Source of the DNA: Hyphomicrobiales bacterium
Lineage (GTDB): Bacteria > Pseudomonadota > Alphaproteobacteria > Rhizobiales > Rhizobiaceae
DNA length: 64,000 bases
Reading direction: 5' to 3'
Assembly (NCBI GenBank): GCA_900468065.1
Contig: UBTA01000048.1
Span: 1 to 64,000 of the forward strand
The position numbers and the translations under genes were made by a program. Below, piece by piece: positions 36,767 to 45,737 of the stretch. Numbering within the stretch: position 1 is the first letter of the stretch; each line of letters opens with the position of its first letter. A model generated the notes under the pieces. It ran no database searches, was not told where the DNA came from, and saw nothing but the letters and a program-made list of their open reading frames with translations.

Positions 36767-38938
36767 TCAATCCTTGTCGTTGAATATCTGGTAGAGGATG
36801 CCAAGTCCACGCTGACCGTCGCGATTGCCGATGGCAGCCAGAGCCTCAAACACCCGCCGCGCGTCAGCGTAGCGTTTCAGCTTGAGATAGGCATAGCCGC
36901 GCAGGGACAAGAGATCCGTGCGTTCAGGGCCGAGTTGCTTCAACTGGTCGAGGACGAGGATTGTCTCGCGTGGGCGGCCGCCGTCGAAGGCTGCGACAGC
37001 TTTGTCGGCCAGAATTGATTGCTGCAACTCCAGCGCCCGTTTGCGGTTCTGCGGCGCCTTGACGGCTGCGACCGCCGCTTTGCCTGCCAGGCCTGCACGA
37101 AGATAGGCAAGGCTCTGACCGTAGGCAGCGTCCTCGCGTGTTTTCGCTGACGATCCAAGCAGTCCAACTTCGAAGGCCGCCGCGGCCTCCAGCGGTCTGT
37201 TCAAGTCCATCAGGCACCAGCCGCGCGTCAGTGCTGCCTCCGGCGCGAGAGTTTGCGGGTTGATCGTGGATTTGCAGCCGCGCCTAGCCGAAACGGCTGC
37301 ACGCGGGCGGGCAAGCACGATATCGCTTGCCGGGCGCTCAACGGTTTCATCCGCGACCGTTGCAGGCCGGGCCTGAGTGACAGCAACTGTTCCCTCTGGT
37401 GCCGGCAACTGCCTTCCCTTGGTCTTGAGCGGCTCTTCGACCTCGCCGACCTTGGCTATGCGTGCCGAGCGACCAGCCCAGAGCCGTTGGATTTCGGCAA
37501 GGCCCTTCAAGTCTTCCAGCTGCAGGTAGGTCACCGCCAGTCCGTAGGCAGACGGCTCGTCGTCGAGCTTCCAGGTGAGTGCGGTTTTGAACCATTGCAG
37601 CGCTGTTTGCGGTTGGTTCAACGCGCGCGCATACCAGCCAAACTGCTGGGCAGTCGATGCATCGCGCGATTTTATCACCTCGGCGGCAATGCGCTTTAGG
37701 ACGTCGGCCGAAATCGGCCCGGGTGGATCGAGCGCAAGAAGATTGGCCGTGGCGGCGAGATAGACCGCCTTCGCGTCCTTCGAATCGTCGCGCCACCGAT
37801 ACATCGTATCTTCGGCGGCAAGCTGATCGTTCCGGTCGATCAGTGTCAGCGCCAAACCCTGCGATGCAGACGCTGTATCTTCCTTGTCGCGCGCTGTGCG
37901 GAACCATTTTTCCGCATTTTCCATATTCCCACGTGGCAGGTAATACCAGCCGAGCAGCAAAGCATCGGAGGCTAATCCGCCGGTTTCGGCAAGCCGCTCG
38001 ACGCGTGACAGATATTGCGGCGCAACGACAATCTTTCCGTCGGCATTGGCCTCAGCGACAAAGCGGCGTGCGAGATCGTCGCGGATGCTGTCGAATTCCA
38101 TCGTGCCGTCTGGCGCGGTCTTTTCCTTGGAGAGAAGATCCTCAACGTTCCTGGAGGGAAGAAGTGCGGCTGCCTTCTGAACTGTCGCAAGGCGCTCGGC
38201 GGTGTTGTCACAATTGGTAAGGATGTAGGCGTAGGCGTCAGTGGCGCGCTGCGCCTTGTCCGTCTGGAAGAAGGCTTCGGCAACGCGCCACAGGACATCG
38301 ACTTCGCTGCAGGTCAGCAGGCTTGGCGTCTCCGAACCGATCCGCACGACGGTATCATATTGTTTCAGATCCGAAGCGTTGATCAGGCGCATGCGGGCTT
38401 CCGCTATGTTGAGCCGATCGATCAGGTCTGCAGGCGGCTTCCACGCCGGTTCCGAAACCTGCCGTTCCGCAATCGCCTTGCGGACTTCAGCGTAGCGCGC
38501 CTGGGAATAGAGCTGCCACATTGCCTCCAGCTGCGTGTCAGCATTCGGTGGCACAGCCAACGGGTCTTTCGGCGGCACCCAATCGGGATAGAGGGCCTTG
38601 AGACGGGAGATTTCCGCCTGCAGCCTTGCCGTATCGCCACGGCTTGCAAAGTAACGCAACGCGCTTTCGTCTACAACGGAGCCCGTGGCAGCCGTGACCA
38701 CGGTGTCGAGGACGGGCTTGGCGGAACGCTTGATCTCCTGGAAGACCGGCGGCTTTGCATCATTGACGGTCACCGCCTGCTGCTGCGGCACCAGCCTGGA
38801 TGTTGGCGGCGTGCGTTCTATTTCGCCTGCCGGTAGGAACGTCTCCATCGCATTTTTCACATAGTCGGGCTTTTTCATCCCGACGATGCTGACGGCCACT
38901 ACGACCGCTGCTGACAAGGCGATGAAGGACGACTTCAT
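36767..38938 (-). CDS. Cellulose operon TPR protein (BcsK/BcsC-like, no barrel)
   Basis: This 723-residue protein begins with a signal anchor (MKSSFIALSAAVVVAVSIVG) and consists mainly of tetratricopeptide-like helical repeats (e.g. around NMENAEKWFRTARDKED, LNQPQTALQWFKTAL, LNRPLEAAAAFEVGL, LKRYADARRVFEALA). It lacks the C-terminal beta-barrel of BcsC, so it may be a periplasmic scaffold interacting with the exported glucan. Type III bcs operons carry such a TPR gene (BcsK in the naming I recall). ATG 38938 overlaps the bcsZ stop as ATGA, preferred over GTG 38944. It is the last gene of the cellulose operon. Confidence 0.75.
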   Translation of the reverse strand: MKSSFIALSAAVVVAVSIVGMKKPDYVKNAMETFLPAGEIERTPPTSRLVPQQQAVTVNDAKPPVFQEIKRSAKPVLDTVVTAATGSVVDESALRYFASRGDTARLQAEISRLKALYPDWVPPKDPLAVPPNADTQLEAMWQLYSQARYAEVRKAIAERQVSEPAWKPPADLIDRLNIAEARMRLINASDLKQYDTVVRIGSETPSLLTCSEVDVLWRVAEAFFQTDKAQRATDAYAYILTNCDNTAERLATVQKAAALLPSRNVEDLLSKEKTAPDGTMEFDSIRDDLARRFVAEANADGKIVVAPQYLSRVERLAETGGLASDALLLGWYYLPRGNMENAEKWFRTARDKEDTASASQGLALTLIDRNDQLAAEDTMYRWRDDSKDAKAVYLAATANLLALDPPGPISADVLKRIAAEVIKSRDASTAQQFGWYARALNQPQTALQWFKTALTWKLDDEPSAYGLAVTYLQLEDLKGLAEIQRLWAGRSARIAKVGEVEEPLKTKGRQLPAPEGTVAVTQARPATVADETVERPASDIVLARPRAAVSARRGCKSTINPQTLAPEAALTRGWCLMDLNRPLEAAAAFEVGLLGSSAKTREDAAYGQSLAYLRAGLAGKAAVAAVKAPQNRKRALELQQSILADKAVAAFDGGRPRETILVLDQLKQLGPERTDLLSLRGYAYLKLKRYADARRVFEALAAIGNRDGQRGLGILYQIFNDKD

Positions 38939-39987
38939 AAACACTCCGGCTGTTTCGCGGCCGTAAACGATAGCCCCAGCAAGTGGAGCGTCGAAGGATA
39001 GTATTGTGTAGGCACGAACTGTTTCACATCGACCGGCAGAGCGGTCTTATCCAACACACAGGCCAGAAGATGGTTAACAATTCGATAACCAGGGTCTGAA
39101 AGGTTGTCCTTGGTTGCTCCCGACTGTATATCTATAGTTGTTATATTGCCTTTCTCACCGGTCATCCCTTGCATCAGTCTTGTCAATAATTGGCGATCGG
39201 TACTACCGTCGCGCATCAGATAAAGCGGAATGCGGAGCGCGTTGTAACCAAACTCGTCCGGAAAGCCGGCTGCAGGTTGGGGGGACGATTTGAGCGAAAC
39301 CCAATCCGAAGGCAATTGCTTCGGCCCGAAGCGCAAATCTCTCAGGATTGCTATGCCGTCATCGTGCAGTTTTGCCCAAACCGGTGACGGAGCCAGCTGA
39401 TCGAGTACGGGAAAGGCTTCGAAGATCCAATAGGATGGATTGATGACCGGCCCATCTTCCCTGTCCGCCGCAGAAAATCCACGTGCGGCCGGCAGCAGCA
39501 ACGTCCGGCCAGCGTTAGAAATGACGGTTCTTTCCAGTATGGCGCGCGCTATGGCCGAACCGGCTACCGTATAGTCTGGCCGTTTCCATTGCTGTCCGGC
39601 AAGACCCAGGGCATAGGCGATCAGAATATCGCCGTCGGTTGCATTGTTGATGTCGGTGACATGCGGCTTGCTCCCCGGCGCCCATTTCCACGCGGCCAGG
39701 CCGTCGCTCCGCAAGAGAAGCTCGGTGCGCGTAAACGACCAGATCAGGGTGAAATCCGGAGGGCTGTCGGCAAGAACTGACAGCAGCAACCCATAGCCCT
39801 GCCCCTCGCTGTGGCTGATATTGCCGTTGGCATCGTCTATAATACGGCCGCCGGGATCAAGAAACTTGGCCTTATAGGCCTGCCAGGCCTCCGCAGAGAT
39901 CGACGGTGCCTGTGCTGCCGCCGGAGCGTTTGCCAGGCAGAGGCTGAAAAAGCCGGCAAAGAAGGCGGCACGCAGCTTTTCCATCAT
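38935..39987 (-). CDS. bcsZ: Periplasmic endoglucanase, GH8 (BcsZ/CelC)
   Basis: This 350-residue glycosyl hydrolase family 8 enzyme has a signal peptide (~1-26, APAAAQA). It trims or releases cellulose chains during synthesis. The proton donor is Glu61 in ISHSEGQGYGLLL, and the conserved substrate-site Asp lies in NNATDGDILIAYAL (118-120). The site that is Asp (general base) in E. coli BcsZ (YDAIR) reads FGYNALRIPLYL here, Asn249. Start and stop overlap bcsB and the TPR gene by 4 bases each. In Agrobacterium and Rhizobium leguminosarum the equivalent CelC affects attachment and root-hair infection. Confidence 0.92.
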   Translation of the reverse strand: MMEKLRAAFFAGFFSLCLANAPAAAQAPSISAEAWQAYKAKFLDPGGRIIDDANGNISHSEGQGYGLLLSVLADSPPDFTLIWSFTRTELLLRSDGLAAWKWAPGSKPHVTDINNATDGDILIAYALGLAGQQWKRPDYTVAGSAIARAILERTVISNAGRTLLLPAARGFSAADREDGPVINPSYWIFEAFPVLDQLAPSPVWAKLHDDGIAILRDLRFGPKQLPSDWVSLKSSPQPAAGFPDEFGYNALRIPLYLMRDGSTDRQLLTRLMQGMTGEKGNITTIDIQSGATKDNLSDPGYRIVNHLLACVLDKTALPVDVKQFVPTQYYPSTLHLLGLSFTAAKQPECL

Positions 39988-42332
39988 TGCCGTCGTCCGA
40001 GATTGCCAAGCAGGCTGGCCGTCGCCAACCCCAAAATGAGAACAAGGATCACGAGCAGAACGGCATAGGACAGAATATTGGTCGATAACCAGTTGGCCGC
40101 AATGAGCCTATAATTGAAAAAGGAGGCAGGTTGAGTGGGCAAAAATGAAAAGGTGGTGACTGGCACGGTTTGAACAGTCTTCGTCCCCTGTTCATAAGTA
40201 GTCACCCGGCCACCAAGCTGCTCCCAAAAGCCCTGAGCACTCATCGCCACCATGCCTTCATGCAGGTCCTTACCGGTTGGGGCGGCCACGAGGGTCCAGT
40301 TGCCTGTTCCGTCCGGGCTTGGTCCTTGGGCAACCAGCAACGATGCCTCGCTCGACGGCATGAAGTTGCTTTCTGAGACCGGTGCAAAACGCAGTGACGA
40401 CAGGGTTATATCGAAATTCTGCTTCGCCCAGTTTTCCAGGGCATTGATTTGCTCGCTCCAGAGGCCACCGCGCAACTTGCTGCGCCATTCATCGAGCGCT
40501 GTCTGCGTATCGACACCATTGGCCTGGCCGCCGGGATCGGGACCCCAGGTATTGCGGCTCGCCTCGTCGATGTTCATCTGGGTAAAGACCATCTGCGGCA
40601 TCTGTGAAATGGAACCGATGAAAATAGCGTTTCTATTGCCGATCAACGCCGGAGACGCCACCGTCTCGATGGCAACTGGGCGTCCTGCACCAACGGCCAG
40701 CCGGCCGAGGAACGTCGCTGCGGCTGAAAGGGTATCATCATCGATCCGGTCCATGAATATCGGCGTGGGAGTGCCGTTTCTGCCGTAGGGAGCACCTGTT
40801 CCGGCTGTCCCCGCCAGGTTGGGCAACTGGCCGATACGCGCAAAGTCGGGCATGTGGAACTCGGACGTATCGAAAAGTGCGAAACGTGGCGCCTCAAGGC
40901 CTGTTGTTCCCGGCGCGCACACGGCGTCGTCTTTAGTCGCGAGAATAGCTTCGATGGCTATCGTGTTCACGCCTGGACGGAAATGCCGCATCGTCACATT
41001 GATTGGCAGATGCCGCAGGATACCACCGCCTGAAGAGGTGATTGGTACCGTAGAAGCAATGCTTCCATTGACATAGACATCGATATGACTGCCGGGCAGC
41101 ACAGTCGATGCGTAGGCCGCATCAAGAAGGATGACGGCTTCGCCGTAGGAAGAAGCGTAGAAATCGGAGGGGACAGCGATGGTAAAATCACTGCGAAACC
41201 GCCTGCCGGAAAACTCCTCTGTCCGTAGCCCAAGCTGGGAAAAACCCAGTCGGGTATCGGAAAAGAGGAAGGGTGCGTCTGGAGAGCGCCAGCGCTGAGT
41301 GGTGATCACTTCGCGTCGAACCGGAGCGGCCGTCTCGGTGGGCGCAACAATGCTTTCGATCGCCGCCTGGATGGCCTGCCATGATGCTCCGGTTACCACA
41401 AGAACCGGCGAGCCGGTTGCCGGATCCGTGACAAAACCTGCGAAGGCCGACCCGGCAGCGCCAATCGGGAGAGATGGAAGATACGGCAGCAATTCGGCTG
41501 GTGTACCGACCAGAACCGTCATCTCGCCCGGTGCCGGCGCCGTCATGGTGTTCCGGCTGAAGGAGAAGGACTGGTTCGGCATATCGGCCAGAACCGCCAA
41601 TCCTTGAGAAAGCCGCATCAGCGGTATCGTGGCACCGGGCTGCTCAAGCGCTGGGACCACGAAATTAAACCGCGTCCGGCCCTCTTCGTTGACGCCGACG
41701 GCCTTGATGTCATCCAGGCTTTGCAGGCTCCGCGACGTGTTATCGGCAAAACTGATATAGGTCTTTTCCGCATCGATGTTCGACCAGAGCTCATAAGTCG
41801 ATTGAACGGAGCAGTCCGTGCGGTGTCGCTGGCTTGTTTGCATCCGGATCAGGTTCGCACCTGGCTTCAGCAACCCCTTGGGAAGGTCCAGGCTACGCTC
41901 GGATATGGATTCCGATGAACGGATGGCCTCGTCGGCGATTTTCGTATTGTTGACCTCGATCGAAAGGCGCGATGTTTCCGGCGCGACGAAAATCGAATTT
42001 TGATAGCCGATATTAAGTTTTGTTCCGTCGGCCGCCTGTTGCGGTGTCAGGTAAACGGACCAGGTCAGGTTTTCAAATTCGCCATTCAGGCCCAGATTAC
42101 CGTTTGGCAGAATATATCTCTGAAACGCCTGCACCTCAGCCGGTTCGACATCCGGTGTGACGGTAACCGGCTGCGATGCCGGTGTATTCGTCCCTTGTTC
42201 CGGCGTCGGCGACACCAGCGCGGGGCTGTCTGCCGGCCGTTCGGGGGTCATGTCGAAGGGCAAATTTTGAGCGCGTAGCGAGGTACCGGACAAGATCAGG
42301 AGGGCAACGATGAGAAACAGCGATCTGATCAT
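39984..42332 (-). CDS. bcsB: Cellulose synthase regulatory/periplasmic subunit BcsB
   Basis: This 782-residue BcsB has a signal peptide (LFLIVALLILSGTSLRA). Two pairs of carbohydrate-binding and flavodoxin-like domains form the periplasmic part, with LKPGANLIRMQTSQRHRTDC early and FRPGVNTIAIEAILATKDDA later. A single C-terminal membrane helix (NILSYAVLLVILVLILGLAT) ends in a short basic tail. It guides the nascent glucan across the periplasm and its tail helix is essential for BcsA activity. It overlaps bcsA and bcsZ by 4 bases each, so synthesis is tightly coupled. Confidence 0.94.
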   Translation of the reverse strand: MIRSLFLIVALLILSGTSLRAQNLPFDMTPERPADSPALVSPTPEQGTNTPASQPVTVTPDVEPAEVQAFQRYILPNGNLGLNGEFENLTWSVYLTPQQAADGTKLNIGYQNSIFVAPETSRLSIEVNNTKIADEAIRSSESISERSLDLPKGLLKPGANLIRMQTSQRHRTDCSVQSTYELWSNIDAEKTYISFADNTSRSLQSLDDIKAVGVNEEGRTRFNFVVPALEQPGATIPLMRLSQGLAVLADMPNQSFSFSRNTMTAPAPGEMTVLVGTPAELLPYLPSLPIGAAGSAFAGFVTDPATGSPVLVVTGASWQAIQAAIESIVAPTETAAPVRREVITTQRWRSPDAPFLFSDTRLGFSQLGLRTEEFSGRRFRSDFTIAVPSDFYASSYGEAVILLDAAYASTVLPGSHIDVYVNGSIASTVPITSSGGGILRHLPINVTMRHFRPGVNTIAIEAILATKDDAVCAPGTTGLEAPRFALFDTSEFHMPDFARIGQLPNLAGTAGTGAPYGRNGTPTPIFMDRIDDDTLSAAATFLGRLAVGAGRPVAIETVASPALIGNRNAIFIGSISQMPQMVFTQMNIDEASRNTWGPDPGGQANGVDTQTALDEWRSKLRGGLWSEQINALENWAKQNFDITLSSLRFAPVSESNFMPSSEASLLVAQGPSPDGTGNWTLVAAPTGKDLHEGMVAMSAQGFWEQLGGRVTTYEQGTKTVQTVPVTTFSFLPTQPASFFNYRLIAANWLSTNILSYAVLLVILVLILGLATASLLGNLGRRQ

Positions 42333-44515
42333 TTGTTCGCCCTAGCAGGTTTGCGGGCCTTGTCGCTCGATCCACGGTTGCTGAAGAAATAAGCCAGGCC
42401 TCTGGTTGTCTGGTAGAAAGCAAGTCCGAAGAACCAGAATGTGCCGCGGAAAAGACCAGGATTGCCCCGGCGCGACCGTTGGAATTCGGTCCACTGCTGC
42501 GAATTGGCAAAAATGAGATCGGCGACCAGACTATGATGATGGGCAACCTCCGGCAGATATTGACAGCCTATCGTGATGATATCGCCGTCCACCTGCGTGT
42601 TGCGGATAGCGACCGGCAAGATCTCCTCGATATTACTGCCGTGGGGCTTGAACCGGATCAGGCCGCGCGTATCGACAGGCAGAGATCCGATGGTCTTCGC
42701 ATAGACGTTGACACGGGCACCGTTCACCGAGACGTCGTCGATCGTGGCGGAATACCATTTGTCGTCGAGGCCGAACTCACACCGGCGTGTGACCTTGACA
42801 CGCCGGGTCGCCGACAGCTCACCGCGCTCGGACACGACACCGAGCGCGCAGCCCGCCAAAATGAGATTGAGCAAATTCCAGCCGCCGACGACAAGTGTCA
42901 CATCTGCCTTGTAGGGTTCCGTATAGACCCGGTAGACGGTGACGATCAGAGCGAGCACCAGGACGCCGAAGATGATGAAGAACGGCCGGCTGATTTCAGA
43001 TAGCCGGCTGACAAGGACGGATTCGTCCTTCGCCGTTACCTTGAAACTCGGTTTCCTCGGATTGAGGATCGCCGATATGACCGCAGGCAGAAGATGAACC
43101 GTCTGAACATATTCATAGAGCTCTGAAATCCAGGGCCAGCGGAACGAACCGTACAGATAGTTCTGCATCATCAGGTTCACCACCATGTAGGCAAGCGTAT
43201 AGCCAAGGAATTCGCCGCCGGATGCCGTGAAGATCTCCAGATCGAAAAACAGATAGCAGAGCGGCGCAAACAGGAAGATCGTGCGCGGGAAGGGAAAGAG
43301 CCAGAAGAGGGTCGATGACATGTAGCAAAGTCGCTGCGGGATCGACAGGCCACGCTTCAGGATCGGGAACTTGAACCGCAGGATCTGCATCATGCCTTGC
43401 GCCCAGCGGCTGCGTTGGCCAATGAAGCTGGCAAACGTCGCTGGCTGCAGTCCGGCAATGAGCGGGCGGTCGACATAGACGCTGTTCCAGCCCTTGGCAT
43501 GCAGATCGATCGCGGTTTCGCAGTCTTCGGTAATGCTGACGCCGCTGAAGCCCCCGGTCTGATTGAGCGCTTGCCGGCGCAGGACCGCCGCCGAACCGCA
43601 GAAGAAAGAGGCATTCCACTTGTCGAGACCGCGCTGGATGATGCCGTAGAACATCTCGTTCTCGCTCGGCATCTTTTCGAAGGTGCGCAGATTGCGCTCG
43701 ACCGGATCGGGGTTGAGGAAGAAGTGCGGTGTCTGAACCAGGAACAGCTTCGGATCGTCTTCAAAATAGCCAACCGTCTCCAAGAGAAAATCGCGCGCAG
43801 GGGCGTGATCGGCGTCAAAGACTGCGAGCAACTCGCCTTGCGAATGTTGCATGCCGTTATTGAGATTGCCGGCCTTGGCATGCTCGTTGCGGTCACGCGT
43901 CAGATAACGCACATCAAGATCGGCGCAGAGGATCTGCAATTCCTGATGCCTGGCCTTGGCCAACTGGTCTTCGAGCAGATTTGCTGAGGTCCGCTTCTGC
44001 AGCGTGCCACCGTCATCGAGGAGCCAGACGGTCAGCTTGTCGGCGGGATAATCCATCGCTTTGGCTGCGGCCAGGGTGTTGGCGAGAAGCTGTGCGTCTT
44101 CGTTGTAAGTCGGGACAAAGACGTCGACACTCGGATAATTGCCCGGAGACGCAGCGCGCGACGGGCGCGATGGCAGCGGCATCGAGACGACGAACAGGCT
44201 GAGCGCCAGCATCATGACGCTGTACATTTCCGCCAGATAGAGCAGGAATCCGGGAATGAAATTTTCAAGCTGGTTGATCGGTGGCAGCGTGCTCGTGGTG
44301 CGCCAGTAAACATAACGCATCACAATCGCCGTGCCGAAGGCCAGCGCTGTGAGACGCCATGTCCCTTCTGCCCTCAGGATCTTGATCACCGCCATGAAGG
44401 TAACGACGGCTATGCTGGCGATCAGCTGTGTTTGCAGATTGATTGGCAACGTGACCAGTGCAATGACACAAAGAGACGCAATCGCCCAGAAAATGATAAT
44501 GCCGGCTTTGCGCAT
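42329..44515 (-). CDS. bcsA: Cellulose synthase catalytic subunit BcsA with PilZ domain
   Basis: This 728-residue inner-membrane GT2 synthase polymerises UDP-glucose into beta-1,4-glucan. Catalytic motifs are DDGG at 167-170, DAD at 234-236, TED at 329-331 and QRSRW at 367-371. About eight membrane helices lie around this domain. A C-terminal PilZ domain has RRVKVTRR (571-578) and DVSVNG (594-599), so activation by cyclic di-GMP is expected. The gene is 108 bases downstream of bcsN and overlaps bcsB by 4. It is intact and full length. Confidence 0.96.
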   Translation of the reverse strand: MRKAGIIIFWAIASLCVIALVTLPINLQTQLIASIAVVTFMAVIKILRAEGTWRLTALAFGTAIVMRYVYWRTTSTLPPINQLENFIPGFLLYLAEMYSVMMLALSLFVVSMPLPSRPSRAASPGNYPSVDVFVPTYNEDAQLLANTLAAAKAMDYPADKLTVWLLDDGGTLQKRTSANLLEDQLAKARHQELQILCADLDVRYLTRDRNEHAKAGNLNNGMQHSQGELLAVFDADHAPARDFLLETVGYFEDDPKLFLVQTPHFFLNPDPVERNLRTFEKMPSENEMFYGIIQRGLDKWNASFFCGSAAVLRRQALNQTGGFSGVSITEDCETAIDLHAKGWNSVYVDRPLIAGLQPATFASFIGQRSRWAQGMMQILRFKFPILKRGLSIPQRLCYMSSTLFWLFPFPRTIFLFAPLCYLFFDLEIFTASGGEFLGYTLAYMVVNLMMQNYLYGSFRWPWISELYEYVQTVHLLPAVISAILNPRKPSFKVTAKDESVLVSRLSEISRPFFIIFGVLVLALIVTVYRVYTEPYKADVTLVVGGWNLLNLILAGCALGVVSERGELSATRRVKVTRRCEFGLDDKWYSATIDDVSVNGARVNVYAKTIGSLPVDTRGLIRFKPHGSNIEEILPVAIRNTQVDGDIITIGCQYLPEVAHHHSLVADLIFANSQQWTEFQRSRRGNPGLFRGTFWFFGLAFYQTTRGLAYFFSNRGSSDKARKPARANK

Positions 44516-44623
44516 GGTTGCTGCCTTTCACGAGGCCGTTCGTCGGCAAGTCAATTGCCAACGGAAGCCCTCAAACGCCATGGTCAACTCAAACTGCAAT
44601 CGGCAATTCGGACCATGTCGAGG

Positions 44624-45550
44624 TTATTTGCATGGTACGGCACCCTCCGGTTGTCCCACACATCCAGGCGAAGGAACAACGGTCCCACCTATATCGGCGC
44701 TTGAAGGTAAAGGAATGGTTTCTTCCGCTATTGGCTGCTTGACCGGCTGGGCCTTTTTTGTGGACGGAACAACCGGTTTTTGCCGTGCGATGGGGCGTGG
44801 TCTTTCGACCTCTACGACAGGCTGCACCGCTTCGCGCAGATCTTCTGTCTTCGGATAGATGGGATTTCCAGTTCGTCCCAAATTCGGGTCGACGGTTGGT
44901 GGCTCGCCGTATGGGTTCCAGCCGGCGACATTGAAAGCGCTGCGGATCGTGTACCCATACATCGTATTCAGGAGTTTTTCTTCGCTCGCACCCTCTTCGC
45001 ACATGCGAAGGCGCACCTGGATGGTGCCACGGTTCTGAAAAACCGTTCTGGCACCTTCCGGCGAGCGTATCTGCTGCCAGCCATACAAGCATGCGTCATT
45101 GCCACGGCCATGGCCATAGGCGTAGCTGAAGGGGCCATAGTTGTTCTGCAGGTACACTGGCGATTGCCTGAGCGCTATGCCAGGGAGTTCGCGACGCATT
45201 TCCTTCGCAATTTCCGTCGCGCTAATGGAGGAATAACCGAGCGATTGGGTCCCTTCAAATTGCGATCCGACAGGCCCGAACAGCTGGACGCGCAGCACAT
45301 TCTGACCGGGTGTTGAGGCCGACGTGAACAGAAAGATGTCCTGCTGGGTTGCGTTGTGGAAGCGGCGTTCGACGATGTTGACGACCGCCGGTCCGCCGGG
45401 AGCAGGCAGAGCAAACGCAGTTTCTTCGGGAACCGTAACAGCCGTGTCCGACAGCTTGACGCCGTCGCGCGGCGAACACCCGGAAAGACCGGTCACCAGA
45501 ACGATGAAGGCGCATACATATCGCAAAGCTTGTATTGGCAAAACAGGCAA
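44624..45550 (-). CDS. bcsN: Cellulose biosynthesis lipoprotein BcsN
   Basis: This is a predicted lipoprotein at the head of the alphaproteobacterial cellulose operon. A TTG at 45550 with GGAGG 4 bases upstream gives a 24-residue signal peptide ending in the lipobox LSGC. ATGs at 45622 and 45607 would make the signal too long, and ATG 45784 would overlap pbpC. The mature domain (SLGYSSISATEIAKEMRREL ... GYTIRSAFNVAGWNPYGEPP) fits the BcsN family I associate with Agrobacterium-type operons. Its biochemical role is not established. The Pro/Lys-rich tail looks disordered. Confidence 0.78.
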   Translation of the reverse strand: MPVLPIQALRYVCAFIVLVTGLSGCSPRDGVKLSDTAVTVPEETAFALPAPGGPAVVNIVERRFHNATQQDIFLFTSASTPGQNVLRVQLFGPVGSQFEGTQSLGYSSISATEIAKEMRRELPGIALRQSPVYLQNNYGPFSYAYGHGRGNDACLYGWQQIRSPEGARTVFQNRGTIQVRLRMCEEGASEEKLLNTMYGYTIRSAFNVAGWNPYGEPPTVDPNLGRTGNPIYPKTEDLREAVQPVVEVERPRPIARQKPVVPSTKKAQPVKQPIAEETIPLPSSADIGGTVVPSPGCVGQPEGAVPCK

Positions 45551-45658
45551 TTGGCCTCCGTTTGTTTCCTCGGAGAGGGATCGCGGCCAGGCGCGATTTC
45601 GAATCATATCGAGTCGAATCATGGTCCCTTGATAGATCAAGAACCGGTCTTCTGGAAT

Positions 45659-45672
45659 CCCTATAGATAGGG
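45659..45672. promoter_or_regulatory. Palindrome upstream of the cellulose operon
   Basis: CCCTATAGATAGGG is a perfect inverted repeat with a 2-base centre. It lies in the 187-base gap between pbpC and bcsN, about 110 bases before the preferred bcsN start. Similar C-run/TAT palindromes occur at 62390-62418 and 62763-62777. It is a candidate operator for the bcs operon or part of a pbpC 3' structure; nothing in the sequence decides which. Confidence 0.35.
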
Positions 45673-45737
45673 GGGCACTATTTGTAATTGCCTGATGGGC
45701 AGATCGCGTTGCCTGCAATCGCGGTGGCGGAACGATT

